Below are positions 11,420 to 24,203 of a DNA stretch of 64,000 nucleotides, piece by piece. Origin of the DNA: Bufo bufo. Its lineage: Eukaryota; Chordata; Amphibia; Anura; Bufonidae. A model generated the notes under the pieces. The model was not told the origin of the DNA. It worked only from the letters and a program-made list of their open reading frames with translations, and did not search any database. Within the stretch, counting starts at the first letter, position 1, and the number at the start of each line of letters is the position of its first letter. The position numbers and the translations under genes were made by a program. The DNA lies in contig NC_053391.1 of assembly GCF_905171765.1 (NCBI RefSeq), forward strand, positions 690,427,257 to 690,491,256, given 5' to 3'.

Positions 11420-11691
11420 TAGTGGAAGCAGGGGAAGCAGTTGCTTGGGGGCCCTGACCCAGAAGGGGCCCATCCAGGAGGAGGAGGACTAAAGGATTTG
11501 GTCAGGGCCCCCTTAACAGTATTACACAATTAAATGATATACAGTGACAGTATAGACAGTCTAGAAAACGGATGGAACAGCTGCCGGGCCTGGTCTGAGA
11601 GAGCGATCTTTACTAGCCACAGGAATAAGGGCGGTATGAAAGGAAGGGGTTGTGAAAAAAATGGGGCCCAGTCATTTCTAGCTACGCCACT
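11420..11691 (-). mobile_element. hAT-like transposon remnant, copy 2
   Basis: This is an almost exact repeat of 9306-9577 at an offset of 2,114 bp and forms part of the same segmental duplication. Confidence 0.5.
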
Positions 11692-11702
11692 GACCATAGA
11701 TG

Positions 11703-14700
11703 TCAAATTACAAAGATATTAAACACAGTGATGTCACAGTACAGGGATAATAAACACAGTGATGTCACAGTACAGGGATAATAAACACAGTGATGTCACA
11801 GTACAGCGATAATAAACACAGTGATGTCACAGTACACAGATAATAAACACAGTGATGTCACAGTACACAGATAATAAACACAGTGATGTCACAGTACAGC
11901 GATAATAAACACAGTGATGTCACAGTACACAGATAATAAACACAGTGATGTCACAGTACAGCGATAATAAACACAGTGATGTCACAGTACAGCGATAATA
12001 AACACAGTGATGTCACAGTACAGCGATAATAAACACAGTGATGTCACAGTACACAGATAATAAACACAGTGATGTCACAGTACAGAGATAATAAACACAG
12101 TGATGTCACAGTACAGGGATAATAAACACAGTGATGTCACAGTACAGAGATAATAAATACAGTGATGTCACAGTACAGGGATAATAAACACAGTGATGTC
12201 ACAGTACAGGGATAATAAACACAGTGATGTCACAGTACAGGGATAATAAACACAGTGATGTCACAGTAAAGGGATAATACACACAGTGATGTCACAGTAC
12301 AGAGATAATAAACACAGTGATGTCACAGCACAGGGATAATAAACACAGTGATGTCACAGTACAGGGATAATAAACACAGTGATGTCACAGTACAGGGATA
12401 ATAAACACAGTGATGTCACAGTACAGGGATAATAAACACAGTGATGTCACAGCACAGGGATAATACACACAGTGATGTCACAGTACAGGGATAATAAACA
12501 CAGTGATGTCACAGTACAGGGATAATAAACACAGTGATGTCACAGTACAGAGATAATAAACACAGTGATGTCACAGTACAGGGATAATAAACACAGTGAT
12601 GTCACAGTACAGGGATAATAAACACAGTGATGTCACAGCACAGGGATAATACACACAGTGATGTCACAGTACAGGGATAATAAACACAGTGATGTCACAG
12701 TACAGGGATAATAAACACAGTGATGTCACAGCACAGGGATAATACACACAGTGATGTCACAGTACAGGGATAATAAACACAGTGATGTCACAGTACACAG
12801 ATAATAAACACAGTGATGTCACAGTACACAGATAATAAACACAGTGATGTCACAGTACAGGGACACAGTGATGTCACAGTACACAGATAATAAACACAGT
12901 GATGTCACAGTACAGGGATAATAAACACAGTGATGTCACAGTACACAGATAATAAACACAGTGATGTCACAGTTCAGGATAATAAACACAGTGATGTCAC
13001 AGTACAGAGATAATATACACAGTGATGTCACAGTACAGGGATAATAAACACAGTGATGTCACAGTACAGCGATAATAAACACAGTGATGTCACAGTACAG
13101 CGATAATAAACACAGTGATGTCACAGTACAGAGATAATACACACAGTGATGTCACAGTACACAGATAATAAACACAGTGATGTCACAGTACAGCGATAAT
13201 AAACACAGTGATGTCACAGTACAGCGATAATAAACAGTGATGTCACAGTACAGCGATAATAAACACAGTGATGTCACAGTACAGCGATAATAAACACAGT
13301 GATGTCACAGTACACAGATAATAAACACAGTGATGTCACAGTACAGAGATAATAAACACAGTGATGTCACAGTACAGGGATAATAAACACAGTGATGTCA
13401 CAGTACAGAGATAATAAACACAGTGATGTCACAGTACAGGGATAATAAACACAGTGATGTCACAGTACAGGGATAATAAACACAGTGATGTCACAGTAAA
13501 GGGATAATACACACAGTGATGTCACAGTACAGAGATAATAAACACAGTGATGTCACAGTACAGAGATAATAAACACAGTGATGTCACAGTACAGGATAAT
13601 AAACACAGTGATGTCACAGTACAGGGATAATACACACAGTGATGTCACAGTACAGAGATAATAAACACAGTGATGTCACAGTACAGGGATAATAAACACA
13701 GTGATGTCACAGTACAGGGATAATAAACACAGTGATGTCACAGCACAGGGATAATACACACAGTGATGTCACAGTACAGGGATAATAAACACAGTGATGT
13801 CACAGTACACAGATAATAAACACAGTGATGTCACAGTACAGGGACACAGTGATGTCACAGTACACAGATAATAAACACAGTGATGTCACAGTTCAGGATA
13901 ATAAACACAGTGATGTCACAGTACAGGTATAATAAACACAGTGATGTCACAGCACAGGGATAATAAACACAGTGATGTCACAGCACAGGGATAATAAACA
14001 CAATGATGTCACAGTACAGGGACACAGTGATGTCACAGTACATAGATAATAAACACAGTGATGTCACAGTACAGACATAATAAACACAGTGATGTCACAG
14101 TACAGGGATAATAAACACAATGATATCACAGTACAGGGATTATACACAGTGATGTCACAGTGCAGGCATAAGAAACACAGTGGTGTCACAGTACAGGGAT
14201 AATAAACACAGTGATGTCACAGTACAGGGATAATAAACACAGTGATGTCGCAGCACAGAGATAATAAACACAAGTGATGTCACAGGACAGAGATAATAAA
14301 CACAGTGATGTCACAGTACAGGGATAATAAACAGTGATGTCACAGTACAGAGACAATAAACACAGTGATGTCACAGTACAAGGATAATAAACACAGTGAT
14401 GTCACAGTACAGGGATAATAAACACAGTGATGTCACATAGAGAGATAATAAAAACAGTGATGTCACAGTACAGGGATAATAAACACAGTGATGTCCCAGC
14501 ACAGGGATAATAAACACAGTGATGTCACAGTACAGGAATAATACACACAGTGATGTCACAATACAGGAATAATGCACACAGTGATGTCACAGTACAGCGA
14601 TAATAAACACAGTGATGTCACAGTACAGCGATAATAAACACAGTGATGTCACAGTACAGAGATAATACACACAGTGATGTCACAGTACACAGATAATAAA

Positions 14701-17700
14701 CACAGTGATGTCACAGTACAGCGATAATAAACACAGTGATGTCACAGTACAGCGATAATAAACAGTGATGTCACAGTACAGCGATAATAAACACAGTGAT
14801 GTCACAGTACAGCGATAATAAACACAGTGATGTCACAGTACACAGATAATAAACACAGTGATGTCACAGTACAGAGATAATAAACACAGTGATGTCACAG
14901 TACAGGGATAATAAACACAGTGATGTCACAGTACAGAGATAATAAATACAGTGATGTCACAGTACAGGGATAATAAACACAGTGATGTCACAGTACAGGG
15001 ATAATAAACACAGTGATGTCACAGTACAGGGATAATAAACACAGTGATGTCACAGTAAAGGGATAATACACACAGTGATGTCACAGTACAGAGATAATAA
15101 ACACAGTGATGTCACAGTACAGAGATAATAAACACAGTGATGTCACAGTACAGGATAATAAACACAGTGATGTCACAGTACAGGGATAATACACACAGTG
15201 ATGTCACAGTACAGAGATAATAAACACAGTGATGTCACAGTACAGGGATAATAAACACAGTGATGTCACAGTACAGGGATAATAAACACAGTGATGTCAC
15301 AGCACAGGGATAATACACACAGTGATGTCACAGTACAGGGATAATAAACACAGTGATGTCACAGTACACAGATAATAAACACAGTGATGTCACAGTACAG
15401 GGACACAGTGATGTCACAGTACACAGATAATAAACACAGTGATGTCACAGTTCAGGATAATAAACACAGTGATGTCACAGTACAGGTATAATAAACACAG
15501 TGATGTCACAGCACAGGGATAATAAACACAGTGATGTCACAGCACAGGGATAATAAACACAATGATGTCACAGTACAGGGACACAGTGATGTCACAGTAC
15601 ATAGATAATAAACACAGTGATGTCACAGTACAGACATAATAAACACAGTGATGTCACAGTACAGGGATAATAAACACAATGATATCACAGTACAGGGATT
15701 ATACACAGTGATGTCACAGTGCAGGCATAAGAAACACAGTGGTGTCACAGTACAGGGATAATAAACACAGTGATGTCACAGTACAGGGATAATAAACACA
15801 GTGATGTCGCAGCACAGAGATAATAAACACAAGTGATGTCACAGGACAGAGATAATAAACACAGTGATGTCACAGTACAGGGATAATAAACAGTGATGTC
15901 ACAGTACAGAGACAATAAACACAGTGATGTCACAGTACAAGGATAATAAACACAGTGATGTCACAGTACAGGGATAATAAACACAGTGATGTCACATAGA
16001 GAGATAATAAAAACAGTGATGTCACAGTACAGGGATAATAAACACAGTGATGTCCCAGCACAGGGATAATAAACACAGTGATGTCACAGTACAGGAATAA
16101 TACACACAGTGATGTCACAATACAGGAATAATGCACACAGTGATGTCACAGTACAGGGATAATAAACACAGTGATGTCACAGTACAGAGATAATAAACAC
16201 AGTGATGTCACAGCACAGGGATAATAAACACAGTGATGTCAAAGCACAGGGATAATAAACACAGTGATGTCACAGTACAGGAATAATACACACAGTGATG
16301 TCCCAGCACAGGGATAATAAACACAGTGATGTCACAGTACAGGAATAATACACACAGTGATGTCACAATACAGGAATAATGCACACAGTGATGTCACAGT
16401 ACAGGGATAATAAACACAGTGATGTCACAGTACAGAGATAATAAACGCAGTGATGTCACAGTACAGGGATAATACACACAGTGATGTCACAGTACAGGGA
16501 TAATAAACACAGTGATGTCACAGTACACAGATAATAAACACAGTGATGTCACAGTACAGAGATAAGAAACACAGTGATGTCACAGTACAGAAATAATACA
16601 CACAGTGATGTCACAGTACAGGGGTAATACACACAGTGATGTCACAGTACAGAGATAAGAAACACAGTGATATCACAGTACAGGGATTATACACAGTGAT
16701 GTCACAGTACAGAGATAAGAAACACAGTGATATCACAGTACAGGGATTATACACAGTGATGTCACAGTACAGAGATAATAAACACAGTGATGTCACAGTA
16801 CATGGATAATAAACACAGTGATGTCACAGTACAGAGATAAGAAACACAGTGATGTCACAGTACAGCGATAAGAAACACAGTGATGTCACAGTACAGAAAT
16901 AATACACACAGTGATGTCACAGTACAGGGATAATAAACACAGTGATGTCACAGTACAGAGATAAGAAACACAGTGATATCACAGTACAGGGATTATACAC
17001 AGTGATGTCACAGTACAGAGATAATAAACATAGTGATGTCACAGTACATGGATAATAAACACAATGATGTCACAGTACAGGGATAACAAACAGTGATGTC
17101 ACAGTACAGGGATAATAAACACAGTGATGTCGCAGTACAGAGATAATAAACACAGTGATGTCACAGGACAGAGATAATAAACACAGTGATGTCACAGTAC
17201 AGGGATAATAAACACAGTGATGTCACAGTACATAGATAATAAACACAGTGATGTCACAGTACAGGGATAATAAACAGTGATGTCACAGTACAGCGATAAT
17301 AAACACAGTGATGTCACAGTACAGAGATAATAAACACAGTGATGTCACAGTACAGAGATAATAAACACAGTGATGTCACAGTACAGGGATAATAAACACA
17401 GTGATGTCACAGTACATAGATAATAAACACAGTGATGTCACAGTACAGAGATAATAAACACAGTGATGTCACAGTACACAGATAATAAACACAGTGATGT
17501 CACAGTACAGGATAATAAACACAGTGATGTCACAGTACAGGATAATAAACACAGTGATGTCACAGTACAGAGATAATAAACACAGTGATGTCACAGTACA
17601 GAAATAATAAACACAGTGATGTCACAGTACAGAGATAATAAACACAGTGATGTCACAATACAGGGATAATAAACACAGTGATGTCACAGTACAGAGATAA

Positions 17701-18390
17701 TAAACACAGTGATGTCACAGTACAGGGATAATACACAGAGTGATGTCACAGTACAGGGATAAACACAGTGATGTCACAGTACAGGGATAATAAACACAGT
17801 GATGTCACAGTACAGGGATAATAAACACAGTGATGTCACAGTACAGGAATAATAACCACAGTGATGTCACAATACAGGGATAATAAACACAGTGATGTCA
17901 CAGTACAGAGATAATAAACACAGTGATGTCACAGTACAGGGATAATAAACACAGTGATGTCACAGTACAGGATAATAAACACAGTGATGTCACAGTACAG
18001 AGATAATAAACACAGTGATGTCACAGTACAGGAATAATAAACACAGTGATGTCACAGTACAAGGATAATAAACACAGTGATGTCACAGTACAGAGATAAT
18101 AAACACAGTGATGTCACAGTACAAGGATAATAAACACAGTGATGTCACATACAGAGATAATAAACACAGTGATGTCACAGTACACTGATAATAAACACAG
18201 TGATGTCACAGTACAGGGATAATAAACACAGCGATGTCACAGCACAGGGATAATAAACACAGTGATGTCACAGTACAGGAATAATACACACAGTGATGTC
18301 ACAATACAGGAATAATGCACACAGTGATGTCACAGTACAGGGATAATAAACGCTGTGATGTCACAGTACAGGGATAATAAACACAGTGAT
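11703..18390 (+). repeat. 31-bp satellite, block 2
   Basis: This continues the satellite of block 1, with about 215 units. Variants include units lacking four bases (AATAAACAGTG), GGGATTATACACAG units, and GATAAGAAACAC units. The array ends near 18390 in a short TTA microsatellite (18397-18415). Every unit contains TGATGTCA or a one-base variant. Open frames reading through it on the minus strand are artefacts of the repeat. Confidence 0.97.
13053..16149 (+). repeat. Higher-order tandem duplication inside the satellite (~1.53-1.56 kb x 2)
   Basis: Rare unit variants recur in the same order 1,528-1,559 bp apart. The truncated unit TAAACAGTGA occurs at 13231 and 14759 (1,528 bp). The block with GTGGTGTCACAG and the isolated CACAAGTGATGTC variant occurs at about 14180-14280 and again 1,559 bp later. 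The 31-bp difference means one monomer was gained or lost between the copies. Confidence 0.9.
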
Positions 18391-18419
18391 GTCACAGATA
18401 TTATTATTATTATTATTTA

Positions 18420-18947
18420 TTAACAGCATTCCCTACTATACAGTGCCCAGATAAACAGCATACACTGCTATACAGTGCCCAGATAAACTGCATACACTGC
18501 TATACAGTGCCCAGATAAACTGCATACACTGCTATACAATGCCCAGATAAACTGCATACACTGCTATACAGTGCCCAGATAAACAGCATACACTGCTATA
18601 CAATGCCCAGATAAACTGCATACACTGCTATACAGTGCCCAGATAAACAGCACACACTGCTATACAGTGCCCAGATAAACAGCATACACTGCTATACAGT
18701 GCCCATATAAACAGCACACACTGCTATACAGTGCCCAGATAAACAGCACACACTGCTATACAGTGCCCAGATAAACAGCATACACTGCTATACAGTGCCC
18801 AGATAAACAGCACACACTGCTATACAGTGCCCAGATAAACAGCATACACTGCTATACAGTGCCCAGATAAACAGTATACACTGCTATACAGTGCCCAGAT
18901 AAATAGCACACACTGCTATACAGTGCCAGATAAACAGCATACACTGA
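18420..18947 (+). repeat. 32-bp minisatellite, left part
   Basis: The unit is CAGATAAACAGCATACACTG followed by CTATACAGTGCC (32 bp), about 17 units. The array was later split by the Ty3/gypsy insertion at 18953 and continues after it at 24204. Confidence 0.95.
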
Positions 18948-18952
18948 TATAC

Positions 18953-19468
18953 TGTCACCGCCAGTTCTGTGAGAAGATCTGGCAGACGTTCTTCTCTACC
19001 TCTTGTATGATGTTCTTTGTTTTGGTTTCACTTTCTCATCTCCTTTCCTTCTCCCAGGTGTCACTTATTTAGATCGTCTTCCTTTATATTCCCTCCCATA
19101 CTGCCTCACTTTGCAGTTTATACTACTTCCTGGATGAAGTGTTCACTGCTGGAGGCTGCTTCTGCTGTTTGCTCAGATAAGTCCTTTACTTTATTGTGTT
19201 TCCTTGCTGGCTTGATTCTAGGTGACCCTGACTCCGTCCGTATTAAGTGCAGGGAGCCGGTGGTCGTGTCCCATCACTATTATATGGTTTTCAGGTGTCA
19301 CACAGTCTTAGGTACGTGGGCATGCAATCGTCTACCATAGAGACCCTTGCATGGGCATAGCAGTCAGGGAGAGCTCTTAGGGCTCACCTATATGCTCCTT
19401 AGTTTGGGATCAAGCCAGTCGCTCGTTTAGTCATAAATTCCAGCTATCTGCAAACTTCACCCGTGACA
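18953..19468 (+). repeat. 5' LTR of gypsy copy 1
   Basis: Begins TGTCACCGCC and ends CCCGTGACA (TG...CA), 516 bp. It differs from the 3' LTR by a number of substitutions and small indels (for example GATCGTCTTCC against GACTAATTGTCTTCC), so the insertion is not recent. Confidence 0.95.
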
Positions 19469-19495
19469 TTATAAACCGCCATAACCGTCTTAAGC

Positions 19496-20404
19496 ATGGA
19501 TCCGGTTTCAGCCTTCATTGACCGCATGCAAGGTCTTTCGCTGGAGGTAGCAGATCTCCGTAAAACTGTGTCTCAGTTTCAGTTGACCGGTTCTGCTGGC
19601 GTTCATTGAGTTTGTTCCGAGCCTAAGATCTCGCTTCCGGATACGTTCTCCGGGGGTAGTGAGAATTTTGTTCGCTTTAGAGAGGCTTGCAAACTCAATT
19701 TTCGCCTACTTCCCCATTCCTCTGGTGATGAGGAGCAGAGGGTGGGGATCATCATCTCGCTGCTCAGGGATAACGCTCAGTCTTGGGCCTCCGATCTGTG
19801 GATGAATTTTTTGTAGCCCTGGGGCAGATATATGATGACCCGGATCGTATTGCTCTGGCTGAATCTAAACTGCGTCTTTTATGCCAGGGTAAACACCGCA
19901 GAGATATATTATTCTGAATTTCGGAGATGGGCAGCTGATACTGGTTGGAATGATGCTGAGCGCCGAAGTCAATTTTGCCATGGTCTTTCGGAAAGATTGA
20001 AAGATGCATTCGCTTTTCATGAGAGACCAGCCTTGTTAGAATCTGCCATGTCTCTAGCTGTTCGTATTGACAGGCGTCTTAGAGAGAGAGAGGACTACTC
20101 TTTCCTGTCATATTCAGCCCAAGGACAGTGGGGCTGTCTCATTCAGTACGCAGGGGTCTCAGTCTCTCTCAATCCCCTCTGAGCAGGAGCCCATGCAGCT
20201 GGGTTTGCTTGCCTCTGATAGTAGAGGATTCAGCTCTCAGAGGAGGGTTTGTTTCTGTTGTGGGGGTATAAATCATTTGGCTAATTTTTGCCCCTCTAAG
20301 AGATTCATGGCGTTTTCTGAGGGTAATAAAAACGAAACAAAAAAAAAACCTCTAAAAACTTTCCATTTGCTACTATTGGCAAGGTTGATGCGGAAATTGA
20401 AGGT
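19496..20404 (+). pseudogene. gag of gypsy copy 1 (broken)
   Basis: The capsid/nucleocapsid polyprotein gene begins at the ATG at 19496. The frame stops at a TGA at 19607-19609 where the related copy at 31591 has GGA. A further ~31-40 bp is missing near 19790 compared with the second copy, and small indels near 19890 shift the frame. A single CX2CX4HX4C zinc knuckle (CFCCGGINHLANFC) is readable near 20248-20290, which marks the nucleocapsid part. The protein would bind element RNA and form particles, but this copy cannot make it. Confidence 0.85.
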
Positions 20405-22037
20405 TTGCCGTTTGCTTGTAGTTCCCGTTTTGTCCTACCTGCCAGGGTGGCGCTAGATAGCAAGAACATTGTTTGTGAGATTTTTGTAGATAGTGGAGCA
20501 GCTGTCAATCTCATTGATAATCAATTTGCTATAACGCATGGTTTCCAGGTATGCACTTTGGAAAAGGACATACCTGTTTTTGCTATCGATTCCGTTCCAC
20601 TTTCTCAAAAATCGTTAAAGGGCATACTTCACAATATCCGTTTGACTGTGGGTGACGCTCATGTTGAGGATATGTCATGTTTCGTCCTAAGCGGATTACC
20701 TACTCCTCAAGTGTTGGGGCTACCCTGGCTCACTAAACATAACCCCACCATTGATTGGCAAGCGAGGCAAATAAATGGTTGGAGTGAGTTTTGCAGAGAG
20801 AATTGCCTCACGACATCTGTTTCAGAGGTTTCTACCAAGACTGTACCATCTTTTCTCTCTGAATTTTCGGATGTGTTTTCCGAGAGTGGTGTCCAGGAGT
20901 TGCCCCCTCACAGGGAGTACGATTGCCCTATTAATCTCTTCCCAGGCGCCAAGCTGCCAAAATCTTGTTTATACAATCTCTCCCAGACTAAAAGAGTCGC
21001 TATGCGTACTTATATCTCTGAGAGTCTGAGAAAGGGACACATCCGACCCTCGAAGTCACCTGTTGCCGCTGTTTTTCTTTGTTAAGACAAAAGATGGTTC
21101 TTTAAGACCATGTCTGGATTTCAGGGAGCTGAACAGTATCACAATTCGTGACCCATATCCGCTTCCTCAGATTCCGGACCTGTTTAACCAGATTGTTGGG
21201 GCTAAAGTTTTTTCTAAGTTGGATTTAAGAGGGGCATACAACCTGGTCAGGGTCAGAGAAGGAGACGAATGGAAGATGGCCGTCAATACCCCTGAGGGTC
21301 ATTTCGAGAATTTGGTTATGCCCTTTGGTTTGATGAATGCTCCGGCCGTCTTCAAACATTTTGTGAACAGCATTTTTTATCATTTAATGGGGAAATTTGT
21401 ACTGGTGTATCTAGATGACATTTTGATTTTTTCTCCTGATTTCAAGACTCATCGGGACCACCTACGTCAGGTCTTGCTGATTCTGCGGGAGAATAAATTG
21501 TACGTTAAACTGGAAAAATGTGTGTTTGCGGTTCCGGAGATTCAATTTCTGGGTTTTCTTCTCTCCGCTTCTGGTTTTCGCATGGACCCTGAGAAGGTCC
21601 GCGCTGTGCTTGATTGGGAGCTTCCTGAGAATCAGAAGGCGCTGATGCGGTTTTGGGGTTTTGCCAATTATTACAGAAAGTTCATTTTGAATTATTCCTC
21701 TGTTGTTAAGCCACTCACTGATATGACTAAAAAGGGGGAAGATTTTTCCTCCTGGTCGGTAGATGCGCTTAAAGCCTTTTCTAGTATCAAAGAGAGTTTT
21801 GCTTCCGCTCCCATCTTGGTACAACCTGATGTCTCTCTGCCCTTCATTGTTGAGGAGGACGCTTCTGAGGTGGGTGTGGGTGCGGTCTTATCTCAGGGTC
21901 CCTCTCCTGCCAAATGGCGACCGTGTGCCTTTTTCTCAAGGAAACTCTCCTCTGCAGAGAGAAATTACGATGTGGGAGATAGGGAGTTGTTGGCCATCAA
22001 ATTAGCTTTTGAGGAATGGCGCCATTGGTTAGAGTGA
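20405..22037 (+). pseudogene. pol of gypsy copy 1: protease, reverse transcriptase, RNase H (frameshifted)
   Basis: The first frame (20405-21085) has the retropepsin motif VDSGAAVNLID near 20487 and the start of reverse transcriptase. A frameshift near 21070 moves the reading to the 21063-22037 frame. That frame holds DFRELN, LDLRGAYNLV and VMPFGLMNAPAVF, the catalytic YLDD near 21409, and the RNase H start (EEDASEVGVGAVLSQ, near 21854). It ends at a TGA at 22035-22037 where the conserved WLE.A context expects a sense codon. The order and motifs are those of Metaviridae-type pol. Confidence 0.92.
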
Positions 22038-22055
22038 GCCAGACACCCTATTGCC

Positions 22056-23731
22056 GTGTTTACCGACCATAAGAATCTGGCCTACTTGGAATCATCCAAG
22101 CGTCTGAACCCGAGACAGGCCAGATGGTCTTTGTTCTTTTCTAGGTTTAATTTTGTTGTCACGTTCCGCCCTGGGGTTAAAAATGTGAAGGCGGATGCCC
22201 TGTCACGTTGTTTTCCGGGAGGGGGGAACTTTGAAGACCCGGGTCCCATTTTGGCTGAAGGGGTGGTCGTCTCTGCTCTTTATCCTGATTTGGAGGCAGA
22301 GGTTCAGGCAGCCCAGGAAGAGGCTCCTGATCTTTGTCCTCCTGGGAGGTTGTTTGTGCCTCTCGCTTTACGACACAAGGGTTTAAGGAGCACCACGATA
22401 CTGTCCTTGCTGGGCACCCGGGGAGTAGAGCCACAGTGGATCTCATTGCTCAGAGATTCTGGTGGCCGCCTCTTCGTAAGACGGTTGAGGGTTTTGTGGC
22501 AGCCTGCGAGACCTGCGCTCGTGCCAAGGTCCCTCATTCACGGCCATCGGGTCCTCTCCTCCCGTTACCCATTCCTTCCCGTCCTTGGACGCATCTGTCC
22601 ATGGACTTCATTACGGACCTGCCTCGTTGCTCGGGGAAGACTGTGATTCTGGTGGTAGTGGACCGTTTTAGCAAAATGGCGCATTTCATTCCCTTTCCTG
22701 GGTTACCCAATGCTAAGACGCTGGCAGAGTTTGTTGATCATATTGTTAAATTGCATGGCATTTCTTCAGACATTGTTTCTGATAGGGGCACGCAATTTGT
22801 TTCCAGATTCTGGAAGGCCTTCTGTTCTCGCTTGGGGGTTCGGTTGTCGTTCTCTTCTGCTTTTCACCCGCAGTCGAATGGTCAGACCGAACGCGTCAAT
22901 CAGAATCTGGAGACATATCTGCGCTGTTTTGTGGTGGAGAATCAGGAGGATTGGTATTCTTTTTTGTCCCTTGCTGAGTTTGCTTTAAATAACAGTCGCC
23001 AGGAGTTCTCTGATAAGTCACCATTTTATGGTGCATATGGGTTTCATCCGCAGTTTGGGACATTCTCTGGAGATGGGTCTTCTGGTTTACCTGATGAGGA
23101 GAGATTTTCCTCGTCTTTGTCATTTATTTGGCAAAAGATTCAGGGTAATCTGAAGAGGATGAGTAAGAGATATAAGCGTGTGGCGGATAAGAGACGTGTG
23201 CCTGGTCCGGACCTGAATGTGGGTGATCTGGTGTGGTTGTCTACAAAGAATATCAAACTGAAGGTTCCCTCCTGGAAGTTGGGTCCTAGGTTTATTGGGC
23301 CTTACAAGATCTTGTCCGTCATCAATCCTGTTGCCTTCCGTCTTGATCTTCCTCAGACTTGGAAGATCCATAATGTTTTTCACAAGTCCCTATTAAAACC
23401 TTATGTCCAACCCACTGTACCCTACTCTTTGCCTCCTCCTCCGATTTTTGTTGATGGTAATCTTGAATTTCAGGTCTCTAGGATTGTGGATTCTCGCATT
23501 ATCCGCGGTTCTCTTCAGTACCTCGTTCATTGGGAGGGTTATGGTCCTGAGGAGAGGATGTGGGTCCCAGTGGCGGACATTAAGGCCACTCGTCTCATCA
23601 GGGCTTTCCATAGGTCTCATCCTGAGAAGGTGGGCTCTGAGTGTCCGGAGTCCACCCGTAGAGGGAGGGGTACTGTCACCGCCAGTTCTGTGAGAAGGTC
23701 TGGCAGACGTTCTTCTCTACCTCTTGTATGA
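22056..23731 (+). pseudogene. pol of gypsy copy 1: RNase H end, integrase and chromodomain
   Basis: The 22056 frame gives the RNase H end ([10 protein letters not shown], then VKADALSR). A frameshift near 22380 leads to the long frame ending at 23731, inside the 3' LTR. It holds the integrase HHCC zinc region ([11 protein letters not shown]...CETCARAK), the DDE residues in [15 protein letters not shown] and QTERVNQ, and a C-terminal chromodomain (SRIVDSRIIRG...LVHWEGYGPEERMW, near 23476-23575). Chromodomains of this type direct integration to modified chromatin. The integrase frame itself looks uninterrupted over about 450 codons, but there is no intact upstream frame to supply it. Confidence 0.92.
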
Positions 23732-24203
23732 TGTTCTTTGTTTTGGTTTCACTTTCTCATTTCCTTTCCTTCTGCCAGGTGTCACTTATTTAGACTAATT
23801 GTCTTCCTTTATATTCCCTCCCATACTGCCTCACTTTGCGGTTTATACTACTTCCTGGATGAAGTGTTCACTGCTGGAGGCTGCTTCTGCTGTTTGCTCA
23901 GATAAGTCCTTTAATTTATTGTGTTTCCTTGCTGGCTTGATTCTAGGTGACCCTGACTCCGTCCGTATTAAGTGCAGAGAGCCGGTGGTCGCGTCCCCTC
24001 ACTATTATAGGGTTTTCAGGTGTCACATAGACTTAGGTACATGGGCATGCAATCCTCTACCATCGAGACCCTTGCATGTGCTTAGCAGTCAGGAAGAGCT
24101 CTTAGGGTTTTATAGGGCTCACCTATAAGCTCCTTAGTTTGGGATCAAGCCAGTCGCTCGTTTATTCATAAGTTCCAGCTATCTGCAAACTTCACCCGTG
24201 ACA
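23674..24203 (+). repeat. 3' LTR of gypsy copy 1
   Basis: TG...CA bounded, 530 bp, preceded by the purine-rich tract GAGGGAGGGG (about 23662-23671), a good polypurine primer site for plus-strand synthesis. Confidence 0.95.

Larger units (their letters stand above)
18953..24203 (+). mobile_element. Full-length chromodomain Ty3/gypsy LTR retrotransposon, copy 1 (degenerate)
   Basis: Two LTRs, a gag region, and pol in the order protease, reverse transcriptase, RNase H, integrase, chromodomain. A perfect 5-bp target duplication TATAC lies at 18948-18952 and 24204-24208, inside a tandem repeat whose phase is otherwise kept, so the insertion is unambiguous. The pol order with integrase after RNase H and a terminal chromodomain is that of chromoviruses. 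Several nonsense changes, frameshifts and a gag deletion make the copy inactive. Total 5,251 bp. Confidence 0.95.

Noticed and set aside
9589..18390. CRISPR-like array
   Set aside because: The repeats are directly adjacent with no unique spacers, and the setting is a vertebrate genome.
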